64,000 bases of DNA from Streptomyces sp. AC512_CC834 (GCF_019049325.1 NZ_JAGMUO010000097.1:248001-312000), one strand, 5' to 3'; positions 52,676-61,432 are shown, counted from the stretch's first letter. Notes: generated from the sequence alone by a model not told the origin. Made by a program: numbers and translations.

Positions 52676-53617
52676 TCAGTCCTCCCGGCGGAAGAGGCGG
52701 AGCTGCACGAGCGAGACGACGACGATCAGGGCGAAGAAGAGATACGAGATGGCGGAGGCGTAGCCGAGGCGGTAGCCGGTGAAGCCGACGTCGTAGACGT
52801 ACTCGAGGACGGGTCGGGTCGAGCCGTTGGGGCCGCCCTTGGTGAGGATGTAGATCTGGTCGAACACCTTGAGGGAGGCCAGGACCTGGAGCATGGCCAC
52901 CAGACCGGTGGTCCTGCGCAGTTGCGGCAGGGTGATGGACCACAGGCGGCGCCAGGCGCCGGCCCCGTCGAGTGCCGCCGCCTCGTCGAAGGTCGTGGGC
53001 AGGGACTGGAGCGCCGCGAGGTAGAGCAGGAAGTTGAAGCCGACCGTCCACCAGACGGTGAGGGCGGCGACGGACCACATGGCGACGGACTCGTCGGACA
53101 GCCAGCCGACCGGTGCCATGCCGAGGGTGTCGAGAAGCTGGTTGCCCAGGCCCAGTTCCGGCTGGTAGAGCCAGGTCCAGATCATGGTCACGACGGTGAC
53201 GGGCAGCAGGTAGGGGGCGAAGAACGCCAGTCGCCACGCCCACTGTCCGGCGAGCCCGCTGTGCACCAGCAGCGCCATGGCGAGCGCGACCAGCACCAGC
53301 GGCACGCTGGAGATGACGGTGAAGAAGACGGTGTTGCCGAGGCTGCTCCACACGTCGGGATCGCCGAGGGCCTCGGTGTAGTTGTCGAAGCCGACGAAGT
53401 TGGTGTCGCGCAGGGCGAGCGAGCTGTCGGTGAGGCTCATCCAGAGCCCCTGCACGATCGGCCACACCATGAAGAGGCCGAAGACGAGCAGGAACGGCAG
53501 GACGAACACGAGCCCGTTGCCGGTCCGTATCCGGCCGAGGACGGCACGGCGGCCGCCCGGGGGAACAGCGGGCGCTTCGGTCTGCTCCTCGGCGCCGAGA
53601 GGTGCGGTGGTGGTCAC
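52676..53617 (-). CDS. Carbohydrate ABC transporter permease (MalF-type)
   Basis: A 313-aa six-helix permease. The first helix is VLPFLLVFGLFMVWPIVQGLW; the EAA loop is DEAAALDGAGAWRRLWSITLPQL. GTG 53617 has AAGGAG at 7 nt; the upstream GTG at 53626 falls on the ribosome site and is unlikely. It is 21 nt after the binding-protein stop and coupled to the MalG-type gene. Confidence 0.92.
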   Translation of the reverse strand: MTTTAPLGAEEQTEAPAVPPGGRRAVLGRIRTGNGLVFVLPFLLVFGLFMVWPIVQGLWMSLTDSSLALRDTNFVGFDNYTEALGDPDVWSSLGNTVFFTVISSVPLVLVALAMALLVHSGLAGQWAWRLAFFAPYLLPVTVVTMIWTWLYQPELGLGNQLLDTLGMAPVGWLSDESVAMWSVAALTVWWTVGFNFLLYLAALQSLPTTFDEAAALDGAGAWRRLWSITLPQLRRTTGLVAMLQVLASLKVFDQIYILTKGGPNGSTRPVLEYVYDVGFTGYRLGYASAISYLFFALIVVVSLVQLRLFRRED

Positions 53618-53638
53618 GTCGGTCACTCCTTCAGCTCG

Positions 53639-55012
53639 TCAGGCCACCGGGTTGGGCTGCCGCAGCAGCGTGTCCGCCTCGTGGACCATCTGCCGTACCG
53701 CCTTCTCGGGGGTGGTGTTGCCCAGCAGCGCCGACTGGAGCGGCTGGCACATCCGGTTCTGGAAGTTCGAACCGGCGCCGGCGAACCAGTTGGGCGGGTC
53801 GAGCACCGCCACCTTCGCGGCGTCGGCGTAGGAGGACTGCGGGTCGAGGGCCGCGTACTTCGGGTCCGCGAGGACGGGCTGGTACGCGGGGATGTGACCG
53901 GCGCTCGCCCAGGTGAGGCTCTGTTTGAGTATCGCGGCGACATACCGGTGGGCCTCGCGGCGCCGGGCCGGGTCGGGGCTGTTCTGGTGCGGAAGGACCA
54001 GGCTGTGGCTGTCGGTGTAGACGGCCGGCTGTTCGAAGACCTGCGGGAAGGGCGCGGCGCCCAGGTCGATGCCGGACTCCTTCAGCGTCGGCAGCTCCCA
54101 CTCGCCGAGCATCGCCATGCCGCCGCGGCCGCTGGTGAAGGCGGCCAGCGCACCGTTGTAGTCAAGGTTGTTGGGGTTTGTCCTGCCGTCGAAGAGTCGC
54201 GTCATGAGGGTCACCACGCGTACGGCGGCGTCGATGTCGATCTCCGGAGGGCCGCCGTCCGGCAGGGTGAACTCGGCGCCTGTCTGCGCGTAGAGGCCGG
54301 CGAACAGGCGCCAGTTCTGTGCCGTGTCGGTGACGTGGCCGAACAGGATGCCCGCCTCCCCGGTCGCCTCGGCGAGGGCCTTGCCCGCCTCGAGCAGGGC
54401 CTCGGGCGAACCCATGGGGGCCAGTTCGCCGGAGGGGTCCAGGAGCCCGGCCTTCTCCGCGGCCTTCTTGTCGTAGAACACGATGAACGGGTGGACGTCC
54501 AGCGGGATCGCGTAGACGGTCCCCTCGTGCTGGGTGCGCGACCACACGGCCGGGGTGAAGTCCTTGCTGCTCACGCCGTACTCGGCGAGCACGTCCAGGT
54601 CGAAGGCGTCCACCAGGCCGCCGGGCGCGTAGCCCGCCAGCCGGGACAGGTGCATGGCGGCCACGTCGGAGGCCCGGCCGCCTGCCGCGGACATGGCGAG
54701 CTTGGTGTAGTACGACGGACCCCAGTCCATGATCGTGCGGTCGATGTCGAAGCCCTTGGCCCCGCCGGCGCCCTTGGACACGGCCTCGATCATGTCGTCC
54801 ATGAGTTTGCCGTCGCCGCCCTGGAACAGGTCCCAGACGCTGAGCGCGGACGCTCCGGAGGCCGAGGCCGGTGAGGCGCAGCCGGACAGCGGGCCCGCGG
54901 CGAGCAGGGCTCCCGCCCCGGCCATGGCGTGACGCAGCAGCCGGCGACGGCTGGGGCGGCGGACCGGGTCGGACACGGTCGGCACCCCCTGGGCAGGCAA
55001 ACGGGAACTCAT
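53639..55012 (-). CDS. Carbohydrate ABC transporter substrate-binding lipoprotein
   Basis: A 457-aa extracellular binding protein. The N-terminus has a twin-arginine-type stretch RRPSRRRLLRHAMAGAGALL and lipobox LSGC, so it is a lipoprotein possibly exported by Tat. The mature part is SBP_bac_1-like: DVAAMHLSRLAGYAPGG, IPLDVHPFIVFYDKKAAEKAG, LGEWELPTL. It leads an operon of two permeases and a GH2 enzyme. The promoter TTTACA-17-TAAAAA (55052-55080) carries the LacI-type palindrome in its spacer, so the operon should be repressed by the divergent LacI protein. Confidence 0.92.
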   Translation of the reverse strand: MSSRLPAQGVPTVSDPVRRPSRRRLLRHAMAGAGALLAAGPLSGCASPASASGASALSVWDLFQGGDGKLMDDMIEAVSKGAGGAKGFDIDRTIMDWGPSYYTKLAMSAAGGRASDVAAMHLSRLAGYAPGGLVDAFDLDVLAEYGVSSKDFTPAVWSRTQHEGTVYAIPLDVHPFIVFYDKKAAEKAGLLDPSGELAPMGSPEALLEAGKALAEATGEAGILFGHVTDTAQNWRLFAGLYAQTGAEFTLPDGGPPEIDIDAAVRVVTLMTRLFDGRTNPNNLDYNGALAAFTSGRGGMAMLGEWELPTLKESGIDLGAAPFPQVFEQPAVYTDSHSLVLPHQNSPDPARRREAHRYVAAILKQSLTWASAGHIPAYQPVLADPKYAALDPQSSYADAAKVAVLDPPNWFAGAGSNFQNRMCQPLQSALLGNTTPEKAVRQMVHEADTLLRQPNPVA

Positions 55013-55051
55013 CGCGGACCTTTCGACGGCCGGAGCTCATGCGGTGGCTAG

Positions 55052-55080
55052 TTTTTACATCGATGTACATTGGCTGTAAA
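55052..55080 (-). promoter_or_regulatory. Promoter of the ABC/GH2 operon with embedded LacI operator
   Basis: On the minus strand TTTACA (55075-55080), 17-bp spacer, TAAAAA (55052-55057). The palindrome TACATCGATGTA occupies 55056-55067, overlapping the -10 and spacer, a typical repression position. Confidence 0.7.
55056..55067. promoter_or_regulatory. LacI-family operator, copy 1
   Basis: TACATCGATGTA, a perfect 12-bp palindrome with central CG as in LacI/GalR sites, in the divergent region between the binding protein and the LacI gene. The same core, extended to TTTTACATCGATGTA, occurs at 57778-57792. Confidence 0.8.
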
Positions 55081-55178
55081 GAGCTGAGCGGAAGTGGAGC
55101 GGAAGTGGACCTGCGCCGAAGCCGCCCGCCGCACCGGGACATAGACTCGGGCAGCGCGAAAGAGGCAGGGAGGTCTCG

Positions 55179-56234
55179 GTGGCACGGCCCAGGATCAAGG
55201 ACGTCGCACGTCACGCGGGCGTTTCGGAGAAGACGGTGTCCAATGTCATCAACGACTACACCCACGTCTCCGACCGGACCAGGCAGGTGGTGCGCGAGGC
55301 CATCGAACAGCTCGGCTACCGGGTGAACCTGGCCGGCCGTCATCTGCGCAAGGGCAGAACCGGCATCATCGCGCTCGTCGTCCCGGAACTGGACATACCG
55401 TACTTCGCGGAGCTGGCCCGCCATGTGATCCGCGAGGCCGAGCAGTGTTCCCTGACCGTCCTGATCCATCAGTCCGGCGCGGACCGCGCCCACGAGCTGG
55501 CGGCGCTGGCCGGGTTCGGCTCCACCTTCGTGGACGGGATCATCCTCAGTCCGCTCGCCCTGACCGCCGACGACCTGCGCGACCGCACGGGCTTCCCGCC
55601 CACCGTGCTGCTCGGGGAGCTGCTGGAGGAGGGCGCCGACCATGTGGCCATCGACAACGAGAGTGCCGCGCGCGAGGCGACCCGTCATCTGATCGCGCTC
55701 GGGCGCCGTGCCGTCCTCGCCGTCGGCGGGCGCGACGACTCGGGTCTGGGGACGGCCGAGGCCCGCACCCGGGGCTATCGTGCCGCCCTGGCGGAGGCGG
55801 GCATCGCCTACGATCCGGCGGCCCTGCTGCCGGTCGGCTCCTTCCGGATGCCCGACGGCGCGCGGGCCGTGGCGCGGGCACTGCGGGAGGGCGCGCGGCC
55901 GGACGCGCTGCTCTGCCTCAACGACCAGTTGGCGCTGGGTGCGTTGCGCGCCCTGCACGAGCACGGGGTCAAAGTGCCCGACGACGTCGCCGTCATCGGG
56001 TTCGACGACGTGGAGGGCGGGCGGTTCAGCGTGCCGACGCTGAGCACGGTGGCGCCCGACAAGGCGGCGGTGGCCAAGGTCGCCGTCCAACTGCTCCAGC
56101 ACCGCATCGAGGAGGCGACGGCACCGGACGGTGTGCCGGACGGGGCCACGCCGCGGGTGCAGGCGCCCCAGGACCGCATCGTGGCCCACCGGCTCGTCCT
56201 GAGGGAGAGCACGGAGGGCCACGGGGGACGCTGA
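55179..56234 (+). CDS. LacI-family transcriptional repressor
   Basis: A 351-aa regulator: LacI helix-turn-helix ARPRIKDVARHAGVSEKTVS followed by NVINDYTHVSDRTR, hinge helix LAGRHLRKGRTG, then a periplasmic-binding-protein-like ligand domain (IALVVPELDIPYFAELAR, ILSPLAL, FDDVEGGRFSVPTLSTV). It is divergent from the ABC/GH2 operon and lies beside GH43, both of which carry the palindrome TACATCGATGTA at their promoters. The inducer is probably an arabinose- or galactose-containing oligosaccharide. GGGAGG precedes the GTG start. Confidence 0.93.
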   Translation: MARPRIKDVARHAGVSEKTVSNVINDYTHVSDRTRQVVREAIEQLGYRVNLAGRHLRKGRTGIIALVVPELDIPYFAELARHVIREAEQCSLTVLIHQSGADRAHELAALAGFGSTFVDGIILSPLALTADDLRDRTGFPPTVLLGELLEEGADHVAIDNESAAREATRHLIALGRRAVLAVGGRDDSGLGTAEARTRGYRAALAEAGIAYDPAALLPVGSFRMPDGARAVARALREGARPDALLCLNDQLALGALRALHEHGVKVPDDVAVIGFDDVEGGRFSVPTLSTVAPDKAAVAKVAVQLLQHRIEEATAPDGVPDGATPRVQAPQDRIVAHRLVLRESTEGHGGR

Positions 56235-56273
56235 GGCGCCCGCCGCGTACCGGTCGGTCTCGGTGGGTGGGGG

Positions 56274-57755
56274 TCAGTTCGTGTAGACCTCGGCGCGGTC
56301 GACGCTCACGAAGGACGCCCCGGACTGGGAGTTGTGCTCCCCCGTCACCCGGATTCGCAGGGTGTGACCGCCGTTCGCGAGCCGTGGGCTGAGGTACTGC
56401 ACCGCCTCACCGACGCGGATCGAGTTGTGGAAGTCCACCCGCTGCTCGGGGCCGCCGTCGACGCTGACGGCCGCGTAGCCGTTGCCGGTGTCCTTGACGG
56501 AGAGCAGCGCGATCCGGGTGCCCGTGAAGGAGAAGGTGGCCGTGGCTCCCGCCCGGTCGCTCCAGTGGTCGTCGCCCCAGAAGCACTGCGTGGCGCAGCC
56601 CGTGCCGGAGTTCCAGTCGCCGGTGTAGGTGACACCGCCGGGGCCGCTGGAGCGCCCGTCGTCGTTGATCCAGTAGTTGCCGGAACCGGGGTCGCCGGAG
56701 GGCAGGTCCTGGGTGGCGCCCATCGCCAGGGGGCGTCCGAAGTCGGGGCTGCCGTCGGCCCGCCAGGTGAACTTCTGCGCCCTGGTGGTGCGGTTGCTGT
56801 AGGTGTTCACCGACGTGGTCTTGGCGTGGTAGACGATCCAGTCCTCGGTGCCGTCCGGGGACTGGAAGAAGGCGTGGTGGCCGGGCCCGAACACGCCGCG
56901 GTCGTCGGCCCGGGAGAACACCGCGCCCTGGTGCTGCCGCCAGTTCCCCGGCACCAGCGGGTCGGCGTTCAGCGGCATCGACATCATCCAGACCTGGTAG
57001 TCCGGCTTGCCCGTGTCGCAGGTGGAGTACGTCATCCAGACCCGCCCGTTGCGATACAGGAACTCCGGTCCCTCCCGCACCTCGGGGCATCCGCCGGCGG
57101 CGTTGATCGCGACCGCGTCGCCGGAGACGGTGTACGGGTTGGACATCGGGGCGATGTTGATCCCGTTGTGCTGGTACTGGTTGATGCCGCTGTAGGCGAG
57201 GTAGAGCCGCCCGCCGAGCTGGAGGATGCCCGCGTCGATGGCGAAGTCGTCCACGTGGTTGGGCGGGGCGAGCTTGGCCTTGAAGTGGTACGGGCCGGTG
57301 GGGTCGTCGCGCTCCGACTCCAGGACGTACAGGCGGTGGTGGTCGTCGACGCCGTCGTCGGCCGTGTAGTACAGGTACCAGCGGTCGCCGAAGCGGTAGA
57401 ACTCCGGGGCCCAGATGTTGCGGTTGCGGGACGGGTCGGTGTCCGTCCACACCGTGACCGGGTCCGCGGTCGCCAGGGTGCCCAGGGACGGGGAGCGCCA
57501 CATCTTGATGCTGCCGCCCTGGGTGGTGGTGAGGTAGTAGTCGCCCTTCCAGTGCGTCATGAAGGGGTCGGGCCCGCTGTTGAGCGGGTTGCGGAAGGTG
57601 CCGGCCGCCGCGGCCTCGGCACGGGGTTCAAGAGCGGACGGCGCCGCGGCGGCCGGTGCGGTGAACGCGGGCAGGAGGCCCACGACGAGCCCGAGAAGGG
57701 CGGCGACCAGCAGGCCGAGGCGCGCACGGGGACGGTGTGAGGGGCTGGGAGGCAC
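56274..57755 (-). CDS. Secreted GH43 arabinofuranosidase-like enzyme
   Basis: A 493-aa secreted protein. The signal peptide has a hydrophobic core LGLLVAALLGLVVGLLPAF ending near PAAAAP. The GH43 five-blade propeller shows the general base Asp in NSGPDPFMTHWKGDYYLTTT, IWAPEFYRFGDRWYLYYTA, and the Glu-containing EVREGPEFLYRNGRVWMTYS, as in exo-alpha-1,5-L-arabinofuranosidases. A C-terminal beta-sandwich of about 140 residues (YTGDWNSGTG ... VSVDRAEVYTN) is probably carbohydrate-binding. GTG 57755 follows GGAAAGGA, so it is preferred to ATG 57776. A LacI operator lies upstream. It would release arabinose units from arabinan outside the cell. Confidence 0.88.
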   Translation of the reverse strand: MPPSPSHRPRARLGLLVAALLGLVVGLLPAFTAPAAAAPSALEPRAEAAAAGTFRNPLNSGPDPFMTHWKGDYYLTTTQGGSIKMWRSPSLGTLATADPVTVWTDTDPSRNRNIWAPEFYRFGDRWYLYYTADDGVDDHHRLYVLESERDDPTGPYHFKAKLAPPNHVDDFAIDAGILQLGGRLYLAYSGINQYQHNGINIAPMSNPYTVSGDAVAINAAGGCPEVREGPEFLYRNGRVWMTYSTCDTGKPDYQVWMMSMPLNADPLVPGNWRQHQGAVFSRADDRGVFGPGHHAFFQSPDGTEDWIVYHAKTTSVNTYSNRTTRAQKFTWRADGSPDFGRPLAMGATQDLPSGDPGSGNYWINDDGRSSGPGGVTYTGDWNSGTGCATQCFWGDDHWSDRAGATATFSFTGTRIALLSVKDTGNGYAAVSVDGGPEQRVDFHNSIRVGEAVQYLSPRLANGGHTLRIRVTGEHNSQSGASFVSVDRAEVYTN

Positions 57756-57780
57756 GGAGGGTCCTTTCCGCAGCATCTTT

Positions 57781-57792
57781 TACATCGATGTA
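57781..57792. promoter_or_regulatory. LacI-family operator, copy 2
   Basis: TACATCGATGTA (perfect palindrome, within TTACATCGATGTAA), between the GH43 promoter and start. It lies just downstream of the predicted transcription start, a blocking position. Confidence 0.8.
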
Positions 57793-57805
57793 ATGGCGGG
57801 GCGTC

Positions 57806-57834
57806 AGGTTAGGGAGGCTCCAGCGGGCTGTCAA
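57806..57834 (-). promoter_or_regulatory. Promoter of the GH43 gene
   Basis: On the minus strand TTGACA (57829-57834), 17-bp spacer, TAACCT (57806-57811). The -35 is consensus. The LacI-type operator follows about 13 nt downstream. Confidence 0.7.
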
Positions 57835-57843
57835 CAGGGCCAG

Positions 57844-57859
57844 AAATGGTATTCCATTT
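57844..57859. promoter_or_regulatory. Candidate FCD-GntR operator before the NCS1 gene
   Basis: AAATGGTATTCCATTT, a perfect palindrome with 6-bp arms and TATT centre. The TGG-N4-CCA core is close to the TGGTxxACCA pattern of FCD-type GntR sites. It lies 13 nt upstream of the -35 of the NCS1 promoter, and the GntR gene of the same cluster ends at 61015. Confidence 0.55.
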
Positions 57860-57871
57860 GCCGCAGACCCC

Positions 57872-57901
57872 TTGACGGTGCGGTTTGGCGAAAACTACGT
57901 T
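57872..57901 (+). promoter_or_regulatory. Promoter of the NCS1-racemase operon
   Basis: TTGACG (57872-57877), 18-bp spacer, TACGTT (57896-57901). It is 71 nt upstream of the NCS1 start, with a palindromic operator just upstream. Confidence 0.55.
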
Positions 57902-57972
57902 CTGTTCACCGGAAAGCCGCTTCCGCTTTGTGGAACCCTCCAACTCCCCGCACCTGATCCCAGGAGTCCCGT

Positions 57973-59460
57973 ATGACTGCCCTGGAAGACCGCCGCTCGT
58001 CCGCGCAGACCAGTGACACCGCCACCAGCTCCGGCCTCTACACGTACGACCTGGCCCCGACGAAGCGGGAGGGGCGCCGCCGGGGCGCCTACAACGTCTT
58101 CACGCTCTGGGCCAACGACGTGCACAGCCTGGGCAATTACGCGTTCGCCATCGGACTGTTCGCCCTCGGGCTGAACGTGTGGGGCATCCTCGCCGCCTTC
58201 GCGCTCGCCTCGGTCCTGCTCTTCCTGCTGCTGACGCTGTCCGGATTCATGGGCCACAAGACGGGCGTCCCGTTCCCGGTCATGAGCCGCATCGCGTTCG
58301 GCATCAGGGGGGCGAAGATTCCGGCCGCCGTCCGCGGCGCCGTGGCCATCGCCTGGTTTGGTATCCAGACCTATCTGGCGTCCGCCGTGCTCAGTGCCCT
58401 CCTGGTGGCCATGTTCCCCGGCCTGGCCCGGCTGGACACGAACTCCCTGCTCGGGCAGTCGACGCTGGGCTGGATCACCTTCCTGGCGCTGTGGGCCCTC
58501 CAGGTGCTCATCGTCAGCTACGGAATGCGGATGATCCGCCGCTACATGGCGTTCGCGGCGCCCACCACCCTGCTCACGATGTGCGCCCTCGCGGTGTGGA
58601 TGTTCGTCCGGGCGGACGGCTCCGTCTCCGTGTCCGTCGACGAGCCGCTCACCGGCGGCGCGATGTGGCTCCAGGTGCTGCAGGCCGCCGCCCTGTGGGT
58701 GGTGATCTACGGGACGTTCGTCCTGAACTTCTGCGACTTCACCCGGTCCGCGCGCAGCCGCGGCTCCATCGTCCGCGGGAACGTGATCGGCATCCCGGTG
58801 AACATGCTCTTCTTCGCCGGCATCGTGGCGGTCCTCAGCGGCGCACAGTTCACGCTCGACGGACAGGTCATCACCAGCCCGACGGACATCGTCAGGACCA
58901 TCCCGAACATGTTCCTGCTGGCCGTCGCCTCGCTGTGCCTGATCGCCCTCACGGTGGCGGTGAACCTGCTGGCCAACTTCGTCGCGCCGATCTACGCCCT
59001 GGTCGACCTGTTCCCGCACCGGCTCGACTTCCGCCGTGCCGGTCTGGTGAGCGCGGTCCTGGGCCTGGTGATCACGCCCTGGAACCTCTACAACAGCCCG
59101 GTCGTCGTCAACTACTTCCTCGGCGGGCTCGGCGCGCTGCTCGGCCCCCTGTTCGGCGTGATCATGGCGGACTACTGGCTGCTGCGCAGGTCCCGGGTGA
59201 ACGTGCCGGCGCTCTACACCGAGGACGCGGGCGCCGAGTACCACTACCGGCGCGGCTACAACCCGCGGGCCGTCGGCGCCTTCGTCCCGAGCGCCGCGGT
59301 CGCCGTCGTCGTCGCCCTGGTTCCCTTCTTCCACGCCGCGGCCGGGTTCTCCTGGTTCGTCGGCGCGGTCATCGCGGCCGCGCTGTACGCGCTGATCGCC
59401 GACCGTGCCTCGCCGCTGCGCGACGTGGACGGCGAGTCCATCGCCGTCGCCGCGGAGTAG
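57973..59460 (+). CDS. NCS1-family nucleobase/hydantoin-type transporter
   Basis: A 495-aa protein with twelve hydrophobic segments of the NCS1 (cytosine-purine, uracil, allantoin, hydantoin) family: NVFTLWANDVHSLGNYAFAI at helix 1, IAWFGIQTYLASAVLS at helix 3, and NFCDFTRSARSRGSI in the loop after helix 6. A racemase gene follows 52 nt downstream, which suggests a hydantoin, allantoin or related cyclic amide as substrate. CAGGAG precedes the ATG. Confidence 0.9.
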   Translation: MTALEDRRSSAQTSDTATSSGLYTYDLAPTKREGRRRGAYNVFTLWANDVHSLGNYAFAIGLFALGLNVWGILAAFALASVLLFLLLTLSGFMGHKTGVPFPVMSRIAFGIRGAKIPAAVRGAVAIAWFGIQTYLASAVLSALLVAMFPGLARLDTNSLLGQSTLGWITFLALWALQVLIVSYGMRMIRRYMAFAAPTTLLTMCALAVWMFVRADGSVSVSVDEPLTGGAMWLQVLQAAALWVVIYGTFVLNFCDFTRSARSRGSIVRGNVIGIPVNMLFFAGIVAVLSGAQFTLDGQVITSPTDIVRTIPNMFLLAVASLCLIALTVAVNLLANFVAPIYALVDLFPHRLDFRRAGLVSAVLGLVITPWNLYNSPVVVNYFLGGLGALLGPLFGVIMADYWLLRRSRVNVPALYTEDAGAEYHYRRGYNPRAVGAFVPSAAVAVVVALVPFFHAAAGFSWFVGAVIAAALYALIADRASPLRDVDGESIAVAAE

Positions 59461-59512
59461 CTCCGCGGCCGTCGCGCAACACCCCACCCGAGCGGAAGGC
59501 CCACGCCCACCC

Positions 59513-60238
59513 ATGCGCATCCTCGTGGTCAACGTCAACACCACCCGGTCCATCACCGACGCGATCGGCAAGCAGGCGGCGGGCGCCGCCCTGCCGGGCA
59601 CCGAGATCGTGCCGCTGACACCGGCCTTCGGCGCGGAGTCCGTCGAGGGCAACTACGAGAGCTACCTCGCCGCGGTCGCCGTCATGGAGACCGTCCGCGC
59701 CCACCCGGAGCCCTTCGACGCGGTGATCCAGGCCGGATACGGCGAACACGGCCGGGAGGGGCTCCAGGAACTGCTCGACGTGCCCGTCGTCGACATCACG
59801 GAAGCGGCGGCGAGCACCGCGCAGTTCCTGGGCCGCCGCTACTCCGTGGTCACCACCCTCGACCGTACGGTCCCCCTCGTCGAGGAGCGGCTGGAGGTGG
59901 CCGGGCTGAGCGCCAGGTGCGCCTCGGTGCGGGCCAGCGGGCTCGCCGTACTCGACCTGGAGCGGGACGAGCGGGCCGCCGTGGACGCCATCACCGAGCA
60001 GGCCGCCCGCGCGGTCGAGGAGGACCGGGCCGAGGTGATCTGCCTGGGCTGCGGAGGCATGGCCGGTCTCGCCGAACGCGTGGTGGAGCGTACCGGCGTG
60101 CCGGTGGTGGACGGGGTCGCCGCCGCGGTGGCCGTCGCGGAGTCCCTGGTCAGGCTCGGTCTGTCCACGTCCAAGGTGCGCACCTACGCCCGTCCGCGCC
60201 CCAAGCGGATCGTCAACTGGCCTCCGCGCACCGGCTGA
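59513..60238 (+). CDS. Asp/Glu/hydantoin racemase-family protein (HyuE-like)
   Basis: A 241-aa member of the hydantoin/Asp-Glu racemase fold: MRILVVNVNTTRSITDAIGK is the family opening and EVICLGCGGMAGLAE holds the second catalytic cysteine. In the position of the first catalytic cysteine (usually ACFxDPG) it has FDAVIQAGYGEHGREG, with no Cys. It may therefore be a one-base enzyme, a decarboxylase-like relative, or a racemase using another residue. A cotranscribed NCS1 transporter suggests a cyclic ureide or hydantoin substrate. Confidence 0.82.
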   Translation: MRILVVNVNTTRSITDAIGKQAAGAALPGTEIVPLTPAFGAESVEGNYESYLAAVAVMETVRAHPEPFDAVIQAGYGEHGREGLQELLDVPVVDITEAAASTAQFLGRRYSVVTTLDRTVPLVEERLEVAGLSARCASVRASGLAVLDLERDERAAVDAITEQAARAVEEDRAEVICLGCGGMAGLAERVVERTGVPVVDGVAAAVAVAESLVRLGLSTSKVRTYARPRPKRIVNWPPRTG

Positions 60239-60364
60239 TCGCCTCCCGCGCCTCCCGCGCCCCGGCCGGCCGCCGGCCGCGGGGTATTCTGACGGGCCGC
60301 CCGAGGGCCGCTGTGCACGGTGCGGTCGGCGTGGCTCGGAACGGGAAGACGACGAAGGACGGCG

Positions 60365-61015
60365 ATGGCTGCGTCAGAGGGCTTCATGCCCGAGTCCGAG
60401 CGGGTCACGCGGCAGTTGCGGGACGAGATCATCGACGGTGTGCGAGGCCCGGGCAGCCGGCTGGTCGAACGGGACCTGGCCGAGGCCCTCGGGGTGAGCC
60501 GGCTCCCCGTGCGGGAGGCCCTCAGGACGCTGGTGTCCGAGGGTCTGGTGACGCCGAGACCACGGACCTGGGCGGTGGTACGGGAGTTCACCACGAGCGA
60601 CATCGCCGACCTGGACGAGGTCCGCTCGGGCCTGGAAACCCTGGGGTTCCGGCTCGCCGCCGGGCGGCACACGCGGGAGGGTCTCGACCGGCTCCGCGCG
60701 ACGGTGGACGCCGAACTCGAGGCGGCCCGCGCGGACGACGCGGTACGGGCCCGCCGGGCGGCCGCCGACTTCCACCAGACGGTCATCTCCCTGGCCGCGA
60801 ACGAGTTGCTCAACGAACTCGAACGGGTCCTGCGCAGCCGGCTGCGCTGGCTCATGGGCCAGCACGACGACCTGCTGGCCGTCGCTCTCGAACACGAGGC
60901 CCTCTACCAGGCCATCGCGGCCCGCGACGTGGAGCGCGTCCAGGCGCTGGTCCTCCGTCACCTGGCGACGAGCCGCAGCGCGGCCCTGGACCACCACGCG
61001 AGGAAGCGGCCCTAG
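60365..61015 (+). CDS. GntR-family (FCD) transcriptional regulator
   Basis: A 216-aa regulator with an N-terminal winged helix (RQLRDEIIDGVRGPGSRLVE, LAEALGVSRLPVREALRTL) and an FCD domain (LDEVRSGLETLGFRLA, ARRAAADFHQTVISLAANEL, LEHEALYQAIAARD). GAAGGA lies before ATG 60365. It is third in line after NCS1 and the racemase-like gene and is the natural candidate for the palindrome at 57844-57859. Confidence 0.9.
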   Translation: MAASEGFMPESERVTRQLRDEIIDGVRGPGSRLVERDLAEALGVSRLPVREALRTLVSEGLVTPRPRTWAVVREFTTSDIADLDEVRSGLETLGFRLAAGRHTREGLDRLRATVDAELEAARADDAVRARRAAADFHQTVISLAANELLNELERVLRSRLRWLMGQHDDLLAVALEHEALYQAIAARDVERVQALVLRHLATSRSAALDHHARKRP

Positions 61016-61101
61016 CGTGGCCGCGCCCGGTGGCTCCTCGCGAAACGCGACGGCGGAATCCCGAACGTACGCGCGAAGGCGGCGGTGAACGCGGCCGGTG
61101 A
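61012..61101 (-). pseudogene. Fragment of an AraC-family regulator (C-terminal end only)
   Basis: The last 29 codons read SPAAFTAAFARTFGIPPSRF then ARSHRARPR and stop, like the end of an AraC/XylS HTH domain (AF-R-FG-PP-x-R). Upstream the frame has no HTH sequence, so only the tail remains. Its stop overlaps the GntR stop on the other strand. Confidence 0.5.
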
Positions 61102-61202
61102 TCGTGGTGCTGCGGCGGCGCCCGCCGCGCATCCCCGACCGCGCCCACGCCTGGACGTACGTCGCGCTGCTCGGTGCGGTGACGGTGGCGATGGTGCTCT
61201 GA
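61098..61202 (+). pseudogene. Fragment of a membrane protein (C-terminal helix)
   Basis: A 34-residue open stretch VIVVLRRRPPRIPDRAHAWT then YVALLGAVTVAMVL and stop, a positively charged loop plus one transmembrane helix. It is closed by a TGA just upstream and has no ribosome site. Probably the end of a lost transporter or oxidoreductase subunit. The next 230 nt (61203-61432) hold no gene I can recognise. Confidence 0.35.
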
Positions 61203-61432
61203 GGACCCACGGTCCCACGGCTTGCCAGGTGTCGACCGCGAAGTGCGCGGTCATGCCGTCACCGAGGCCCGCCCATGGCCTCACGGTCGTCCCGGGCCGG
61301 CAGGAACGCGGCGATCCGCACCAGGGACCGGTCCGCGGGGGCGCCGGCGACTGAGGGACGTAGGACGGCGAACAGGGGGCATACGGATGGCCCGAGATCC
61401 TCCCCCACCCACCCACCCACGGGAGTCCCCCT

